Assembly (NCBI GenBank): GCA_003241785.1
Contig: QFPW01000017.1
Location: forward strand, 43,597 to 107,596
Source of the DNA: Rhodovulum sulfidophilum
GTDB taxonomy: Bacteria > Pseudomonadota > Alphaproteobacteria > Rhodobacterales > Rhodobacteraceae
Direction: 5' to 3'
Length of the DNA stretch: 64,000 nucleotides
Shown here: piece after piece, positions 32,898 through 40,677 of the stretch
Position numbering within the stretch: position 1 is the stretch's first letter
Layout of the letters: each line of letters starts with the position of its first letter
Notes under the pieces: generated by a model
What the model was told of the DNA's origin: nothing
What the model saw: the letters and a program-made list of their open reading frames with translations, nothing else
The model's database searches: none
Made by a program: the position numbers and the translations under genes

Positions 32898-34549
32898 CCG
32901 CTTCGAACGCGACCGCTCCGAACGCGACCGCGCAACCGCTTGTCACCGTCGAGAACCTGACCGTCGACTTCCATTCCGGCGCCGGCGCCTTCCGCGCGGT
33001 CGATGGCGTCAGCTTCCACGTCGATCCCGGCGAGACGCTGGTCATCCTCGGCGAATCCGGCTCCGGCAAGTCGGTCAGCTCCTCCGCGATCATGGGGCTG
33101 ATCGACACGCCGCCGGGCGAGATCGTCTCGGGCCGGATCACCTACGAGGGCCGCGACATCACCCACCTTTCCGAGGTGGAACGGCTGGCCTTCAACGGCT
33201 GCAAGATCGCGATGATCTTCCAGGACCCGCTGAGCCACCTCAACCCGGTCTTCTCGATCGGCTGGCAGCTCGCCGAGGTCTACACCGCCCACGGCAAATG
33301 CGGCGCGAAGGAGGCGCGGCGCCGCTCGATCGAGGTGCTGGCCCGCGTCGGCATCCCCGAGCCCGAGACCCGGATCGACTGGTACCCGCACCAGTTCTCC
33401 GGCGGCCAGCGCCAGCGCATCATGATCGGCATGGCGATCGCCCTCGGCCCGAAGGTGCTGATCGCCGACGAGCCCACCACCGCGCTCGACGTCTCGGTCC
33501 AGGCCCAGGTGCTCGACCTCATGAAGCAGCTCCAGCGCGAGGACGGGCTCGCGATCATCATGATCACCCATGACCTCGAGGTGGCGGCCAACATGGCCGA
33601 CCGCGTCGTCGTGATGAACCAGGGCCGCATCGTCGAGCAGGGCGCCGCCCGCGCGGTCTTCGACGCGCCCCAGCACCCCTACACCCGGCGCCTCATGTCG
33701 GCCCTGCCCCACGGCGCCAACCCCGAGGTGACCCCGCCCCGCGGCGCCGATCCGATCCTCGAGGTGCGGAACCTCACCAAGGTCTACGGCCTCGCCCCGG
33801 GGCAGACCCCCCTGCCCCACATGGTCCACGCGGTCCGCGACGTCTCCTTCACGCTGCGCAAGGGCGAGACGCTCGGCATCGTCGGCGAGAGCGGTTCGGG
33901 CAAGTCCACCATCGCCCGGATGCTGCTGCGCCTCACCCCCACCACCAGCGGACAGGCGCTCTACCACGGCCAGGACGTGCTCGGCATGGACCGCCGCGCG
34001 CTCCTCGCCTACCGCCGGCGCGTGCAGATGGTGTTCCAGGACCCCTATTCCTCGATGAACCCGCGCATGAGCGTGTTCCAGATCGTCTCGGAGCCCTGGA
34101 TCATCCACCCCGACATCCTGCCGAAGGACCACTGGCGCGACCGCGTCGCCGAGCTGCTCGGCCTCGTCGGCCTCCGCCCCGAACACGCCGACCGCCATCC
34201 GCACCAGTTCTCCGGCGGCCAGCGCCAGCGCATCGCGATCGCCCGGGCACTCGCCTGCGATCCGGAGCTCATCCTCTGCGACGAGGCCGTCTCCGCGCTC
34301 GACGTCTCGATCCAGATGCAGGTGATCGAGCTGCTCGCCGATCTCCGCGACCGGCTCGGCCTCTCCTACGTCTTCATCACCCACGACCTGCCGATCGTGC
34401 GCAACTTCGCCGACCGGATCCTGGTGATGAAATCGGGCCGCCTGGTCGAGGAACAGCCGACCGAGGCCCTGTTCCGCCATCCGGCCGAGGACTACACCCG
34501 AAAGCTCGTCAACGCGGCCCCGAAGCCGAAATGGGAACTCGTCGCCTGA
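32894..34549 (+). CDS. Fused DppD-DppF type ABC transporter ATPase
   Basis: A 551-aa protein containing two complete ATPase domains, as in GsiA/YejF. Domain 1 has Walker A GESGSGKS (53-60), FSGGQRQRIMIGMAIA and LIADEPTTALD. Domain 2 has a second GESGSGKST, FSGGQRQRIAIARALA, and Walker B LILCDEAVSALD, where the usual Pro after DE is Ala. An oligopeptide C-terminal motif (HPYTRRL / HPAEDYTRKL) follows each half. It energises the two permeases. ATG 32894 overlaps the DppC-type stop; it ends 7 nt from the convergent toxin gene. Confidence 0.94.
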   Translation: MTASNATAPNATAQPLVTVENLTVDFHSGAGAFRAVDGVSFHVDPGETLVILGESGSGKSVSSSAIMGLIDTPPGEIVSGRITYEGRDITHLSEVERLAFNGCKIAMIFQDPLSHLNPVFSIGWQLAEVYTAHGKCGAKEARRRSIEVLARVGIPEPETRIDWYPHQFSGGQRQRIMIGMAIALGPKVLIADEPTTALDVSVQAQVLDLMKQLQREDGLAIIMITHDLEVAANMADRVVVMNQGRIVEQGAARAVFDAPQHPYTRRLMSALPHGANPEVTPPRGADPILEVRNLTKVYGLAPGQTPLPHMVHAVRDVSFTLRKGETLGIVGESGSGKSTIARMLLRLTPTTSGQALYHGQDVLGMDRRALLAYRRRVQMVFQDPYSSMNPRMSVFQIVSEPWIIHPDILPKDHWRDRVAELLGLVGLRPEHADRHPHQFSGGQRQRIAIARALACDPELILCDEAVSALDVSIQMQVIELLADLRDRLGLSYVFITHDLPIVRNFADRILVMKSGRLVEEQPTEALFRHPAEDYTRKLVNAAPKPKWELVA

Positions 34550-34556
34550 CGCCCGC

Positions 34557-34883
34557 TCAATCGCGCCTGCCTTCGGCGACCGCCATCCAGTCGCGGCCGC
34601 CGAAGGCGATCAGCGCGACGCGCAAGACGTTCGCTTCCACCTCCGGACGGAAGACGATGGTCAGCTTGTGGTCGCGACCGCCATGCCGGACGAGCCATCC
34701 CGACATCGCGCCGCCCAGCCGCTGACCGGAGGTGGCGTTCGAGGCGATCCGCGCCAGAAGATCGTCGATCTCGTCGAGCCTGCGCTCAGCGGCCGCGAGA
34801 TCCCCTCCCGTGCTCATCAGGATGTGCTCGAAGATCCCAACCACGTCGCGCTCGACGAGCGGGTGGGTTATCTGACGCATCAT
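34557..34883 (-). CDS. RelE/ParE-family toxin
   Basis: A 108-aa protein with the RelE/ParE pattern: N-terminal helices (VERDVVGIFEHIL, ERRLDEIDDLLARIA) and a C-terminal beta-sheet (GWLVRHGGRDHKLTIVFRPEVEANVLRV). ParE-type toxins poison gyrase; RelE types cut mRNA on ribosomes; the sequence alone does not settle which. It starts at ATGATG, with the first ATG overlapping the antitoxin stop (ATGA). It lies between the transporter operon and the catabolic genes it interrupts. Confidence 0.8.
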   Translation of the reverse strand: MMRQITHPLVERDVVGIFEHILMSTGGDLAAAERRLDEIDDLLARIASNATSGQRLGGAMSGWLVRHGGRDHKLTIVFRPEVEANVLRVALIAFGGRDWMAVAEGRRD

Positions 34884-35155
34884 CGCGCCCGGCGAAGCTC
34901 CGCGAGCCGCTCGCGCGCGCCCGCCGTGATATCCGAGAGATCACCGATCGGTTCCCACTGATCGTCCGGCAAGGCGATCCGGCGCGCGATCTCGGCCTCG
35001 AACAACGCCGCCTGCGACTCGCGCGTCGCCTTGGCCCGGGCCATCTCGCCCGAAACCGCCGCGCTGATGTTCGGATACTCGCCCGCTTCGACCAGGCTCT
35101 GGGCATAGGCGAAGGCGGGTTCGGTGAAGCTCACCGTCTGTTTGCGCGCTGACAT
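34880..35155 (-). CDS. ParD/RHH-type antitoxin
   Basis: A 91-aa protein. The N-terminal strand KQTVSFTEPAFAYAQSLVEAG followed by NISAAVSGEMARAKA looks like a ribbon-helix-helix DNA-binding domain; the acidic C-terminal half (LPDDQWEPIGDLSDIT) would wrap the toxin. It precedes and overlaps the toxin gene, the usual antitoxin-toxin order. Autoregulation through the palindrome at 35178-35198, just upstream of its start, is likely. I use ATG 35155; an in-frame start at 35188 would lie inside the operator. Confidence 0.78.
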   Translation of the reverse strand: MSARKQTVSFTEPAFAYAQSLVEAGEYPNISAAVSGEMARAKATRESQAALFEAEIARRIALPDDQWEPIGDLSDITAGARERLAELRRAR

Positions 35156-35177
35156 TCCGAAGCCTCCGCTTAAGGAC

Positions 35178-35198
35178 CGGTAGTCCAACAGACTACCG
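35178..35198. promoter_or_regulatory. Palindromic operator upstream of the toxin-antitoxin genes
   Basis: CGGTAGTC and GACTACCG form a perfect 8-bp inverted repeat with a 5-bp centre, 23 bp before the antitoxin start. The size and place fit autorepression by a ribbon-helix-helix antitoxin. Confidence 0.65.
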
Positions 35199-35411
35199 CG
35201 GTTTCGGATCCGAAACCATAGCCTCCGCCTTCGCCCGCGCGAACGCCCGGCGTACCGCCTCGGCGCCCGTCCCGCTTGCTCTCAGGCCAATACGCGCGTC
35301 TAGAAGCGCGGCCGTCAGCCTCGCTCCGAGTTCGTCCGGCCGGTGGTCCGCCGAATTGTGATCCGCCGAATCCTGCAAGGCGACGGTCTCCTCCATGGCG
35401 TGCCCCGGCAT
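35193..35411 (-). CDS. Small hypothetical protein upstream of the toxin-antitoxin pair
   Basis: An open frame of 72 codons (67 from ATG 35396) on the toxin-antitoxin strand. The product is hydrophilic, with a plausible helix GAEAVRRAFARAKAEAM, and no recognisable family. Its end overlaps the antitoxin operator and the GGTTTCGGATCCGAAACC palindrome, which argues against long-standing coding. It may be a remnant or a chance frame. Confidence 0.3.
   Translation of the reverse strand: MPGHAMEETVALQDSADHNSADHRPDELGARLTAALLDARIGLRASGTGAEAVRRAFARAKAEAMVSDPKPR
35200..35217. repeat. Perfect 18-bp palindrome GGTTTCGGATCCGAAACC
   Basis: A perfect dyad with no central spacer, 1 bp beyond the antitoxin operator. 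It could be a second regulator site or part of an old recombination or insertion boundary for the toxin-antitoxin cassette. Confidence 0.5.
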
Positions 35412-35442
35412 TACGCCATGGCTTCGCCCGCCGCGCCAGCCC

Positions 35443-36390
35443 TCAGCGCGCCGGCGCCGCCACGCCGAGCCTGCGCGCCAGCTCGTCGACCACGTTGTCG
35501 GCCATCGCGCCCCGCGTCTCCTCGGTGCCCGAGCTCAGATGCGGCGTCAGCACCACCCGCCGGTCGGCGATCAGCGCCGGCGGAACCTGGGGCTCGTGCT
35601 CGAAGACGTCGAGCGCCGCGCCGGCGAGCGCGTCGCGGGCGAGCGCGTCGAGCAGCGCCGCCTCGTCCACCACCGGCCCGCGCGAGACGTTGACGAGATA
35701 GCCGCGCGGCCCCAGCGCCGCGAGCACGCCCGCGTCGACCACGTGCCGCGTCTCCGGCAGGAGCGGACAGGTCAGGATCAGCATGTCGCAGGCTTCCGCG
35801 AGGCTCCGGACATCGGCGTGATACGGCAGGTCCACCGGCTTGCGCCGCGGCCCCTGATAGGCGACCCGCGCCCCGACCGCCTGGAGCCGCCGCGCCACCG
35901 CCGAGCCGATCGCGCCGAAGCCGACGATCCCGACCGTCATCGCGGTCAGCGAGCGCGTCAGCCTGTACTGCAGCTGCCCCGGCCAGTCCCCGGCGCGCAC
36001 GAAGGCGTCGGCGTTCAGGATGTCGCGCGTCACCACGAGCGCCAGCGCCAGCGCCGCGTTCGCCACGTCCTCGGCCAGCAGGTGCGAGGTGTTGGTGATC
36101 TCGATCCCGCGCGCCTTCACCTCGGCGACGTCGACGTTCTCGAGCCCCGCGCTGTAGCTCGCGATGATCTCGAGATTGGGCACCGCGTCGAGGAAGGCCG
36201 CGTCGATTATCGTCTTGCGAAGCGCGATCCCCCGCGCCTCCCGTCCGTGCACCGCGAGGAACGCCGCCGCGGCGTCCTTCTCCTCGGGCAGCACGCGCAG
36301 GTCGAAGAGCTCCCCAAGCTCCCGGACGGTGCGGTCCGGAAGCTTCGCGGCCTTCAGGACGACCGGCTTGCGCTCGGCGCCGTCCTTCAC
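35443..36390 (-). CDS. D-isomer-specific 2-hydroxyacid dehydrogenase
   Basis: A 315-aa NAD(P)-dependent dehydrogenase of the glyoxylate/hydroxypyruvate reductase branch. The cofactor turn is VGIVGFGAIGSAVARRL (about 150-166). The catalytic triad is visible as Arg in NVSRGPVVDE, Glu in LDVFEHEP and His in LTPHLSSGT. GTG 36390 overlaps the RraA-type gene's stop (GTGA), which I prefer over ATG 36411. It probably handles a 2-keto acid or glyoxylate produced by the neighbouring aldolase (inference). Confidence 0.9.
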   Translation of the reverse strand: MKDGAERKPVVLKAAKLPDRTVRELGELFDLRVLPEEKDAAAAFLAVHGREARGIALRKTIIDAAFLDAVPNLEIIASYSAGLENVDVAEVKARGIEITNTSHLLAEDVANAALALALVVTRDILNADAFVRAGDWPGQLQYRLTRSLTAMTVGIVGFGAIGSAVARRLQAVGARVAYQGPRRKPVDLPYHADVRSLAEACDMLILTCPLLPETRHVVDAGVLAALGPRGYLVNVSRGPVVDEAALLDALARDALAGAALDVFEHEPQVPPALIADRRVVLTPHLSSGTEETRGAMADNVVDELARRLGVAAPAR

Positions 36391-37133
36391 CGCCCGGTCC
36401 TCCGCCGCCATTCGGCGAAGAGCGCCCTGTTCTCTTCCTTCGTCGATGGATAGAGGCCGATGATCGTCGCCCCGCCCTGGACCTGCTCCAGCACGAAATC
36501 CTCGTAGACCGTCATCTCGGCCGCCTCCTCGGCCACCTCGTCGGCGATGCCTTGCGGGATCACGATCACCCCCTCGCCGTCGCCCACCACGACGTCGCCC
36601 GGCCAGACCGCCACGTCGCCGCAGCCGATCGGCACGTCGAATTCGAGCGCCTGGTGCAGCGTCAGGTTGGTCGGCGCCGAGGGGCGGTTGTGATAGGCGT
36701 GGATCGCCAGTTCCGCGATCTCCGGGCTGTCGCGGAAGCCGCCGTCGGTGACGACGCCCGCCACGCCGCGCACCATCAGCCGCGAGACGAGGATCGAGCC
36801 CGCCGAGGCCGCGCGCGGATCCTTGCGGCTGTCCATCACCATGACCGAGCCCGGCGGCGCCGCCTCGACGCCGGCGCGCTGCGGGTGATCGGGGTTCCGG
36901 AACACCTCGATCCCGTTCAGGTCCTCCCGCGCCGGGATGTAGCGCAGCGTGAAGGCCGGGCCGACCATGTTCTCGGACTTCTTGCCCAGCGGACGCACGT
37001 CCTGGATGCACTGGTTCCGCAGGCCGCGCTTGAAGAGCAGCGTCGCGATCGTCGCGATCGAGACATGGCGCAAGAGGTCGCGCGTGGCGTCGCTCAGCCC
37101 TTCGGGCCGCCCGAGGGTCGTCGTGGTCATCAT
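36387..37133 (-). CDS. RraA-type aldolase/decarboxylase (HMG aldolase family)
   Basis: A 248-aa member of the RraA/4-hydroxy-4-methyl-2-oxoglutarate aldolase family, class II metal-dependent lyases. Key parts are GPAFTLRY (about 58-65), VVTDGGFRDSPEI (about 127-139, with the active-site Arg/Asp) and the DVVVGDGEGVIVIP block (about 183-196) that closes the site. In this operon it could cleave a 2-keto-3-deoxy acid to pyruvate plus an aldehyde. It lies 24 nt after the dehydratase and is coupled to the dehydrogenase. Confidence 0.86.
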   Translation of the reverse strand: MMTTTTLGRPEGLSDATRDLLRHVSIATIATLLFKRGLRNQCIQDVRPLGKKSENMVGPAFTLRYIPAREDLNGIEVFRNPDHPQRAGVEAAPPGSVMVMDSRKDPRAASAGSILVSRLMVRGVAGVVTDGGFRDSPEIAELAIHAYHNRPSAPTNLTLHQALEFDVPIGCGDVAVWPGDVVVGDGEGVIVIPQGIADEVAEEAAEMTVYEDFVLEQVQGGATIIGLYPSTKEENRALFAEWRRRTGR

Positions 37134-37157
37134 GAACTCCTGTCGCTTGGGCCGGGA

Positions 37158-38900
37158 TCAGAAGATCTCCGGCTCCTTCACGGGGGCGCCGAAGGTGGTT
37201 TCGAGGAAATCGAAGTCGCAGCCCTTGTCGGCCTGCGTCACGTGGTTGACGAACATCCAGCCATACCCGCGCTCATAGCGCGGCGCGGGCGGCGTCCAGG
37301 CGGCGCGGCGCGCGTCGAGCTCCGCGTCGGAGATCAGCATGTCGATCCGCCGGTTCGGCACGTCGACCCGGATCATGTCCCCGGTCCGGACCAGCGCGAG
37401 CGGCCCGCCCACGTGGCTCTCCGGGGCGACATGCAGGATACAGGCGCCGTAGCTCGTCCCCGACATCCGCGCGTCCGAGAGGCGCAGCATGTCGCGCACC
37501 CCCTGCTTCAGGAGCTTCCTCGGGATCGGCAGCATGCCCCATTCCGGCATCCCCGGCCCGCCCTGCGGCCCGGCGTTCCTGAGGATCAGGATATGATCCG
37601 CCGTCACGTCGAGATCGTCGTCGTCGATCGCCGCCTTCATCTCGGGATAGCTGTCGAAGACCAGCGCCGGCCCCTCGTGGCTCAGGAACCGCGGCTCGCA
37701 GGCCGAGGGTTTGATCACGCAGCCGTCCGGCGCGATGTTGCCCCGCAGCACCGCGAGCGAGCCCTCGTGGTAGATCGGGTTCGAAAGCGGCCGGATCACG
37801 TCGTCGTCGTGGACCTTCGCCCCCTCCAGCGTCTCGCCCAGCGTCTTGCCGGTGACGGTGATCGCCTCGAGATGAAGCTTCTCCCGGATCGTCGCCATCA
37901 GCGCGCGCAGGCCCCCCGCGTAGTAGAAATCCTCCATCAGGTATTTCTTGCCCGAGGGCCGGATGTTGGCGATCACGGGCGTCGTGCGCCCGGCGGCGTC
38001 GAGCGCGTCGAGCGTGAGGTCGACCCCGGCGCGCCGCGCCATGGCGATGAGATGGATCACCGCGTTGGTCGAGCAGCCGGTCGCCATCGCCACCGTGACC
38101 GCGTTCGCCACCGCCTCGGGCGTGATGATCCGGTCCGGCGTCAGGCCCTCGGCCACCATCGCGACCACCCGCCGGCCGACCTGCGTCGCCATCCGGTTGT
38201 GGTTCGCGTCCGACGCGGGGATCGAGCTCGCGCCCGGCAGGCAGAGCCCCATCGCCTCCGCGATCGCCGTCATGGTCGAGGCGGTGCCGAAGGTCATGCA
38301 ATGGCCGAAGGAGCGCGCGATCCCCTCCTCGACCTGCTTCCATTCCGCGCGGTCGATGGTGCCGGCGCGAAGCTCGTCCCAGTATTTCCAGCTGTCCGAG
38401 CCGGAGCCCAGCACGCGGCCCTGGTAGTTGCCGTTCAGCATCGGCCCGGCCGGGAAATAGATGAACGGATAGCCCGCGCTGACCGCGCCGAGCACGAGGC
38501 CGGGCGTGGACTTGTCGCAGCCGCCCATCAAGACCGCGCCGTCGATCGGATGCGCGCGCAGCATCTCCTCGGTCTCGATCGCCAGCATGTTGCGATAGAG
38601 CATCGAGGTCGGCTTCAGCTGGCTCTCCGACAGCGAGGGCGCCGGGATCTCCATCGGAAAGCCGCCCGCCTGGATGATGCCGCGCTTGATGTCCTCGACC
38701 CGGTCCTTGAAATGGCCATGGCAGGGATTGGTGTCGGACCAGGTGTTGACGACGCCGATGATCGTCTTGCCGAGGAAATCCGCCTCGTCATAGCCCATCT
38801 GCAGCATCCGCGACCGGTGCCCCATCGAGCGCAGGTCGTCGGGCTCGAACCAGCGCGCGCTGCGGCGCGGGCGCGTGGGCTTCTCCCCCTCGTCGTACAT
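37158..38900 (-). CDS. IlvD/Edd-family sugar-acid dehydratase (pentonate dehydratase-like)
   Basis: A 580-aa [2Fe-2S] dehydratase. Cluster ligands are Cys60 (SDTNPCHGH), Cys128 (MGGCDKSTP) and Cys201 (FGHCMTFG). The N-terminal RSARWFEPDDLRSMGHRSRM motif and the length fit the L-arabinonate/D-xylonate dehydratase branch better than IlvD proper, and no isoleucine-valine genes are near. It would turn a pentonate into 2-keto-3-deoxypentonate. The ATG at 38900 has an AGGAGGA ribosome site. It is divergent from the semialdehyde dehydrogenase, with the shared palindrome at 38996 between them. Confidence 0.88.
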   Translation of the reverse strand: MYDEGEKPTRPRRSARWFEPDDLRSMGHRSRMLQMGYDEADFLGKTIIGVVNTWSDTNPCHGHFKDRVEDIKRGIIQAGGFPMEIPAPSLSESQLKPTSMLYRNMLAIETEEMLRAHPIDGAVLMGGCDKSTPGLVLGAVSAGYPFIYFPAGPMLNGNYQGRVLGSGSDSWKYWDELRAGTIDRAEWKQVEEGIARSFGHCMTFGTASTMTAIAEAMGLCLPGASSIPASDANHNRMATQVGRRVVAMVAEGLTPDRIITPEAVANAVTVAMATGCSTNAVIHLIAMARRAGVDLTLDALDAAGRTTPVIANIRPSGKKYLMEDFYYAGGLRALMATIREKLHLEAITVTGKTLGETLEGAKVHDDDVIRPLSNPIYHEGSLAVLRGNIAPDGCVIKPSACEPRFLSHEGPALVFDSYPEMKAAIDDDDLDVTADHILILRNAGPQGGPGMPEWGMLPIPRKLLKQGVRDMLRLSDARMSGTSYGACILHVAPESHVGGPLALVRTGDMIRVDVPNRRIDMLISDAELDARRAAWTPPAPRYERGYGWMFVNHVTQADKGCDFDFLETTFGAPVKEPEIF

Positions 38901-38982
38901 TCCGATCCTCCTCTTCGGCCCGCTCTCCGGGACCGCGTTGCCTCGCCGCGCCGGAGCGCTCACGGCTCCGAACGGTCTTGGG

Positions 38983-39011
38983 TTGATGGAGATACACTAA
39001 TGCATTAGTCT
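38983..39011 (+). promoter_or_regulatory. Promoter/operator between dehydratase and semialdehyde dehydrogenase genes
   Basis: ACTAATGCATTAGT at 38996-39009 is a perfect 14-bp palindrome. It sits in the spacer between a TTGATG -35 candidate (38983-38988) and a weak -10 (39006-39011), and differs by one base from the operator at 29308. Confidence 0.65.
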
Positions 39012-39058
39012 GTCCCCTGTAAAGCCTCAAGCCGTCAGGCGATCACCGGGAGACCCGC

Positions 39059-40591
39059 ATGGACACCGAAACCCTCACCTTCACCCCGCATGGCCGCCAC
39101 CTGATCGCGGGCGAATGGACCGCCGGGGACACGACCTTCCTCTCGTCGCCCGCGCTCGGCCCGGCGCATGCCTTCGCCATCGGCACCCCCGCGCTCGTCG
39201 CCCGCGCCTGCGCCGCCGCCGAGGAGGCGTTCTCGAGCTACGCCTATCTGCCCGCCGAGACCCGCGCCCGTTTCCTCGAGGCGATCGCCGAGGAGATCGA
39301 GGCCCGCGGCGCCGCGATCACCGAGATCGGCACGCAGGAGACCGGCCTGCCCGCCGCCCGGCTCGAGGGCGAGCGCGGGCGCACCACCGGCCAGCTCCGC
39401 CTCTTCGCGGCGCATATCCGCGCCGGCGACTGGCTCGACCTGCGACGCGACCCCGCCCTGCCCGACCGCAAGCCCGCGCCGCGCCCGGAGATCCGGCTGG
39501 CGCAGCGGCCGGTCGGCCCGGTCGCGGTCTTCGGCGCCTCGAATTTCCCGCTCGCCTTCTCGACCGCCGGCGGCGATACCGCCGCCGCGCTCGCGGCCGG
39601 CTGCCCCGTGGTGGTGAAGGGCCATTCGGCGCATCCCGGCACCGGCGAGATCGTCGCCGAGGCGATCGACGCCGCCCGCCAGCGGCTCGGGCTGCATTCC
39701 GGGGTGTTCTCGCTGATCCAGGGCGGCGACCGGAAGGTCGGCGAGGCGCTGGTGACCGATCCGCATATCAAGGCGGTCGGCTTCACCGGTTCGCTCGCCG
39801 GCGGCCGCGCGCTCTTCGATCTCTGCGCCGGGCGGCCGGAACCGATCCCGTTCTTCGGCGAGCTCGGTTCGGTCAATCCGATGTTCGTCCTGCCCGCCGC
39901 CGCCGGCGCGCGCGGCGCCGAGATCGGCGCCGGCTGGGCCGCCTCGCTCACCATGGGCGCGGGCCAGTTCTGCACCAACCCCGGCATCGCGGTGATCGCC
40001 GCCGGCCCGGAGGCCGACGCCTTCGTCGCCGCCGCCCGCGCCGCGCTGGCCGCGACCGGGCCGCAGGTGATGCTGACCGAGGGCATCGCCCGGGCCTATC
40101 GCGACGGCAAGGCGCGGATGGCGGCGCGCAGCGCGGTGACCGAGCTGCTCGCCTCCGAGGCCGACCCGCGCGAGACGACCCCGGCGCTCTACGAGACCAC
40201 CGCCGAGGCCTGGCTCTCCGACCACGCGCTCGGCGAGGAGGTGTTCGGCCCGCTCGGCCTCGTGGTGCGCGTGGCGGGACCCGAGGGCATGGTCGCGATC
40301 GCCCGCGACCTCGCCGGCCAGCTCACCGCGACGCTGCACATGGACGACGCCGACCTCACCCCCGCCCGCGCGCTGTTGCCGATCCTCGAGCGCAAGGCCG
40401 GCCGGGTGCTCGCGAACGGCTTCCCGACCGGGGTCGAGGTGGTCGATTCGATGGTCCACGGCGGCCCCTACCCCGCCTCGACCAATTTCGGCGCCACCTC
40501 GGTCGGCACGCTCTCGATCCGGCGCTTCCTGCGGCCGGTCAGCTACCAGAACCTGCCGGCGGCCCTGCTGCCCGCCGTCTTCGCCGAATAG
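39059..40591 (+). CDS. Alpha-ketoglutaric semialdehyde (2,5-dioxovalerate) dehydrogenase
   Basis: A 510-aa aldehyde dehydrogenase. Catalytic residues are Asn162 (GASNFP), Glu268 (FGELGS) and Cys305 (GQFCTNPG). The N-terminal HLIAGEW, the GFTGSLAGGRAL block and the C-terminal FPTGVEVVDSMVHGGPYPAST motif are those of the KGSADH group that ends pentonate, glucarate and hydroxyproline pathways in 2-oxoglutarate. With the dehydratase and DapA-like lyase it closes a Weimberg-type route. A hairpin follows at 40601-40626. Confidence 0.9.
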   Translation: MDTETLTFTPHGRHLIAGEWTAGDTTFLSSPALGPAHAFAIGTPALVARACAAAEEAFSSYAYLPAETRARFLEAIAEEIEARGAAITEIGTQETGLPAARLEGERGRTTGQLRLFAAHIRAGDWLDLRRDPALPDRKPAPRPEIRLAQRPVGPVAVFGASNFPLAFSTAGGDTAAALAAGCPVVVKGHSAHPGTGEIVAEAIDAARQRLGLHSGVFSLIQGGDRKVGEALVTDPHIKAVGFTGSLAGGRALFDLCAGRPEPIPFFGELGSVNPMFVLPAAAGARGAEIGAGWAASLTMGAGQFCTNPGIAVIAAGPEADAFVAAARAALAATGPQVMLTEGIARAYRDGKARMAARSAVTELLASEADPRETTPALYETTAEAWLSDHALGEEVFGPLGLVVRVAGPEGMVAIARDLAGQLTATLHMDDADLTPARALLPILERKAGRVLANGFPTGVEVVDSMVHGGPYPASTNFGATSVGTLSIRRFLRPVSYQNLPAALLPAVFAE

Positions 40592-40600
40592 GCCGAACCG

Positions 40601-40626
40601 GGCGCGCGCGGATGCTCGCGCGCGCC
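40601..40626 (+). terminator. GC hairpin after the semialdehyde dehydrogenase gene
   Basis: Perfect 10-bp inverted repeat GGCGCGCGCG / CGCGCGCGCC with loop GATGCT, 10 nt after the stop. No T-run is present, so termination may need Rho. Confidence 0.5.
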
Positions 40627-40661
40627 TCCGAAGACCGGGCGATGCCAGTGGTTAACCGGAA

Positions 40662-40677
40662 ATTGCCAATTGGCAAT
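40662..40677. promoter_or_regulatory. Left palindrome flanking the rep-par module (candidate parS)
   Basis: ATTGCCAATTGGCAAT is a perfect 16-bp palindrome directly beyond the stop of the rep gene. An almost identical 19-mer (GAAATTGCCARTTGGCAAT) lies directly beyond the parB stop at the other end of the module. A ParB-binding centromere is the simplest reading (inference). Confidence 0.55.

Noticed and set aside
36391..37011. N-terminal extension of the 2-hydroxyacid dehydrogenase frame
   Set aside because: It reads the RraA-type gene in a wrong frame and gives a Gly/Arg-rich chain; the dehydrogenase family starts near the GTGA overlap at 36390.
37158..38900. Calling the dehydratase isoleucine/valine-pathway IlvD
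   Set aside because: It sits in a catabolic regulon with a semialdehyde dehydrogenase, and its N-terminus and length fit the sugar-acid branch better.
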